The notes beneath the pieces are model-generated. The model did no database searches and was not told the origin of the DNA. It saw only the letters and a list, made by a program, of their open reading frames with translations. Shown in pieces: positions 5,223-5,700 of a stretch of DNA of 5,700 nt; within the stretch, counting starts at the first letter, position 1; each line of letters opens with the position of its first letter. Source of the DNA: an archaeon (GTDB lineage: Archaea; Thermoproteota; Bathyarchaeia; TCS64); NCBI GenBank assembly GCA_020444005.1, contig JAHLLU010000145.1:1-5700 (forward strand), written 5' to 3'. The position numbers and the translations under genes were made by a program.

Positions 5223-5689
5223 TATTCTTCTACTCCTTTGAGTTCTCGGACATAGTCAGCGTGGACTGTGATAGGCAACGTGAAGGCAGCCTCAAGTATC
5301 TCAATGGTGACCTCCTCCTTAGAGGACTCCACACGGACAACTCTTGCCTGCATTCCCTTGAAGGGACCAGCGATTACCTCGACTAGTGTTCCTTCTTCTA
5401 AGCCTTCTACAACCGGCTTGGTTTCTATGTAATGGTCTACTTCGTCCGGACTGATAGTTCCCTGAACCCTTTCACGTGTATGTCTCATCCCTCTGATGAG
5501 TTCATCAACAATGTGAGGTGTCTGGGCTTCAATGATAATGTAACCCCTTAGCTCAGCTGGAGCTAGGATGGCTTGGATCGGTGAGCTCTCAACTTTGGCT
5601 TTGTCAGCCAGCATTAATGCTACTGTCCTTTCCTGACCATTCGTGACTTTTACCGCGTAAAGGGATGTTCTTATACTTCTTTCGGACAA
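5222..5689 (-). CDS. spt5: Transcription elongation factor Spt5 (NusG-type)
   Basis: A 155-residue archaeal Spt5: an NGN domain (about 10-90, with LYAVKVTNGQERTVALML at its first strand and helix, and LRGYIIIEA) followed by one KOW domain (about 97-150, GTLVEVIAGPFKGMQARVVRV). The NGN domain binds the RNA polymerase clamp with partner Spt4 to keep elongation processive; the KOW domain can contact the ribosome. The two-domain length is normal for archaea. The start is TTG at 5689, directly after an in-frame TAG, so no longer form is possible. The nearest ATG codons lie inside the NGN domain. No strong Shine-Dalgarno sequence precedes it (only GTGGT). The TAG before the start could be the stop of an upstream gene; secE commonly occupies that place in archaea, but only 11 nt are visible. 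Confidence 0.95.
   Translation of the reverse strand: MSERSIRTSLYAVKVTNGQERTVALMLADKAKVESSPIQAILAPAELRGYIIIEAQTPHIVDELIRGMRHTRERVQGTISPDEVDHYIETKPVVEGLEEGTLVEVIAGPFKGMQARVVRVESSKEEVTIEILEAAFTLPITVHADYVRELKGVEE
5233..5239 (-). promoter_or_regulatory. Shine-Dalgarno site for L11 inside spt5
   Basis: AAAGGAG on the minus strand lies 10 nt before the L11 ATG, within the last codons of spt5. Combined with the TAATG stop-start overlap, it points to coupled translation of Spt5 and L11. Confidence 0.7.
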
Positions 5690-5700
5690 CTAGACCACGC

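Noticed and set aside
1..5700. CRISPR arrays, tRNA or rRNA genes, insertion sequences, attachment sites
   Set aside because: No spaced direct repeats, no cloverleaf-like or rRNA-like sequence, no transposase or integrase coding and no terminal inverted repeats were seen on reading both strands.

Overview
The window is archaeal. On the minus strand of its right half it carries the conserved information-processing cluster spt5 - rpl11 - rpl1 - rpl10 (rplP0). The proteins have archaeal/eukaryotic-type features: a short NGN-KOW Spt5, an L11 with an archaeal C-terminal domain, and a P0-type L10 with the extra domain and L12-binding spine helices. TATA-like boxes sit about 26 nt before start codons, and T-tracts follow genes. 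These signs also fit archaea. The lineage cannot be fixed from this window; an uncultured TACK- or Asgard-type archaeon is possible, but that is a guess.

Layout from left to right: (1) the 3' end of an ABC exporter gene on the plus strand, carrying an unusual C-terminal extension that looks like a winged helix; (2) a small VOC/glyoxalase-fold gene on the plus strand with its own promoter; (3) a family-5 (oligopeptide-type) substrate-binding protein gene on the minus strand, tail-to-tail with the VOC gene with 1 nt between stop codons, and with no signal peptide; (4) 36 nt upstream of it, a stand-alone LigD-type DNA 3'-phosphoesterase gene, probably co-transcribed with it; (5) a T-rich terminator; (6) the ribosomal cluster rpl10, rpl1, rpl11 and spt5 at the right edge. 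Every gap between genes is under 80 nt, so there is no gene-free stretch above 300 nt.

The four right-hand genes form one transcription unit running leftward. Spt5/L11 overlap by 1 nt, L11/L1 are 42 nt apart, and L1/L10 are 9 nt apart with the L10 ribosome binding site overlapping the L1 stop. Spt5 links RNA polymerase processivity to translation, L11 and L10 build the GTPase-associated stalk base, and L1 forms the E-site stalk. The usual next gene, rpl12 (P1 stalk protein), is absent, and L10 itself lacks the usual acidic C-terminal tail.

The most interesting points are the tailless L10 with no adjacent rpl12; the pairing of a DNA-end-healing enzyme with an apparently cytosolic peptide-binding-type protein; the winged-helix-like tail on the ABC exporter; and a hairpin plus T-tract that may terminate the VOC transcript from inside the facing gene. 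Nothing here proves a new defence or mobile system.
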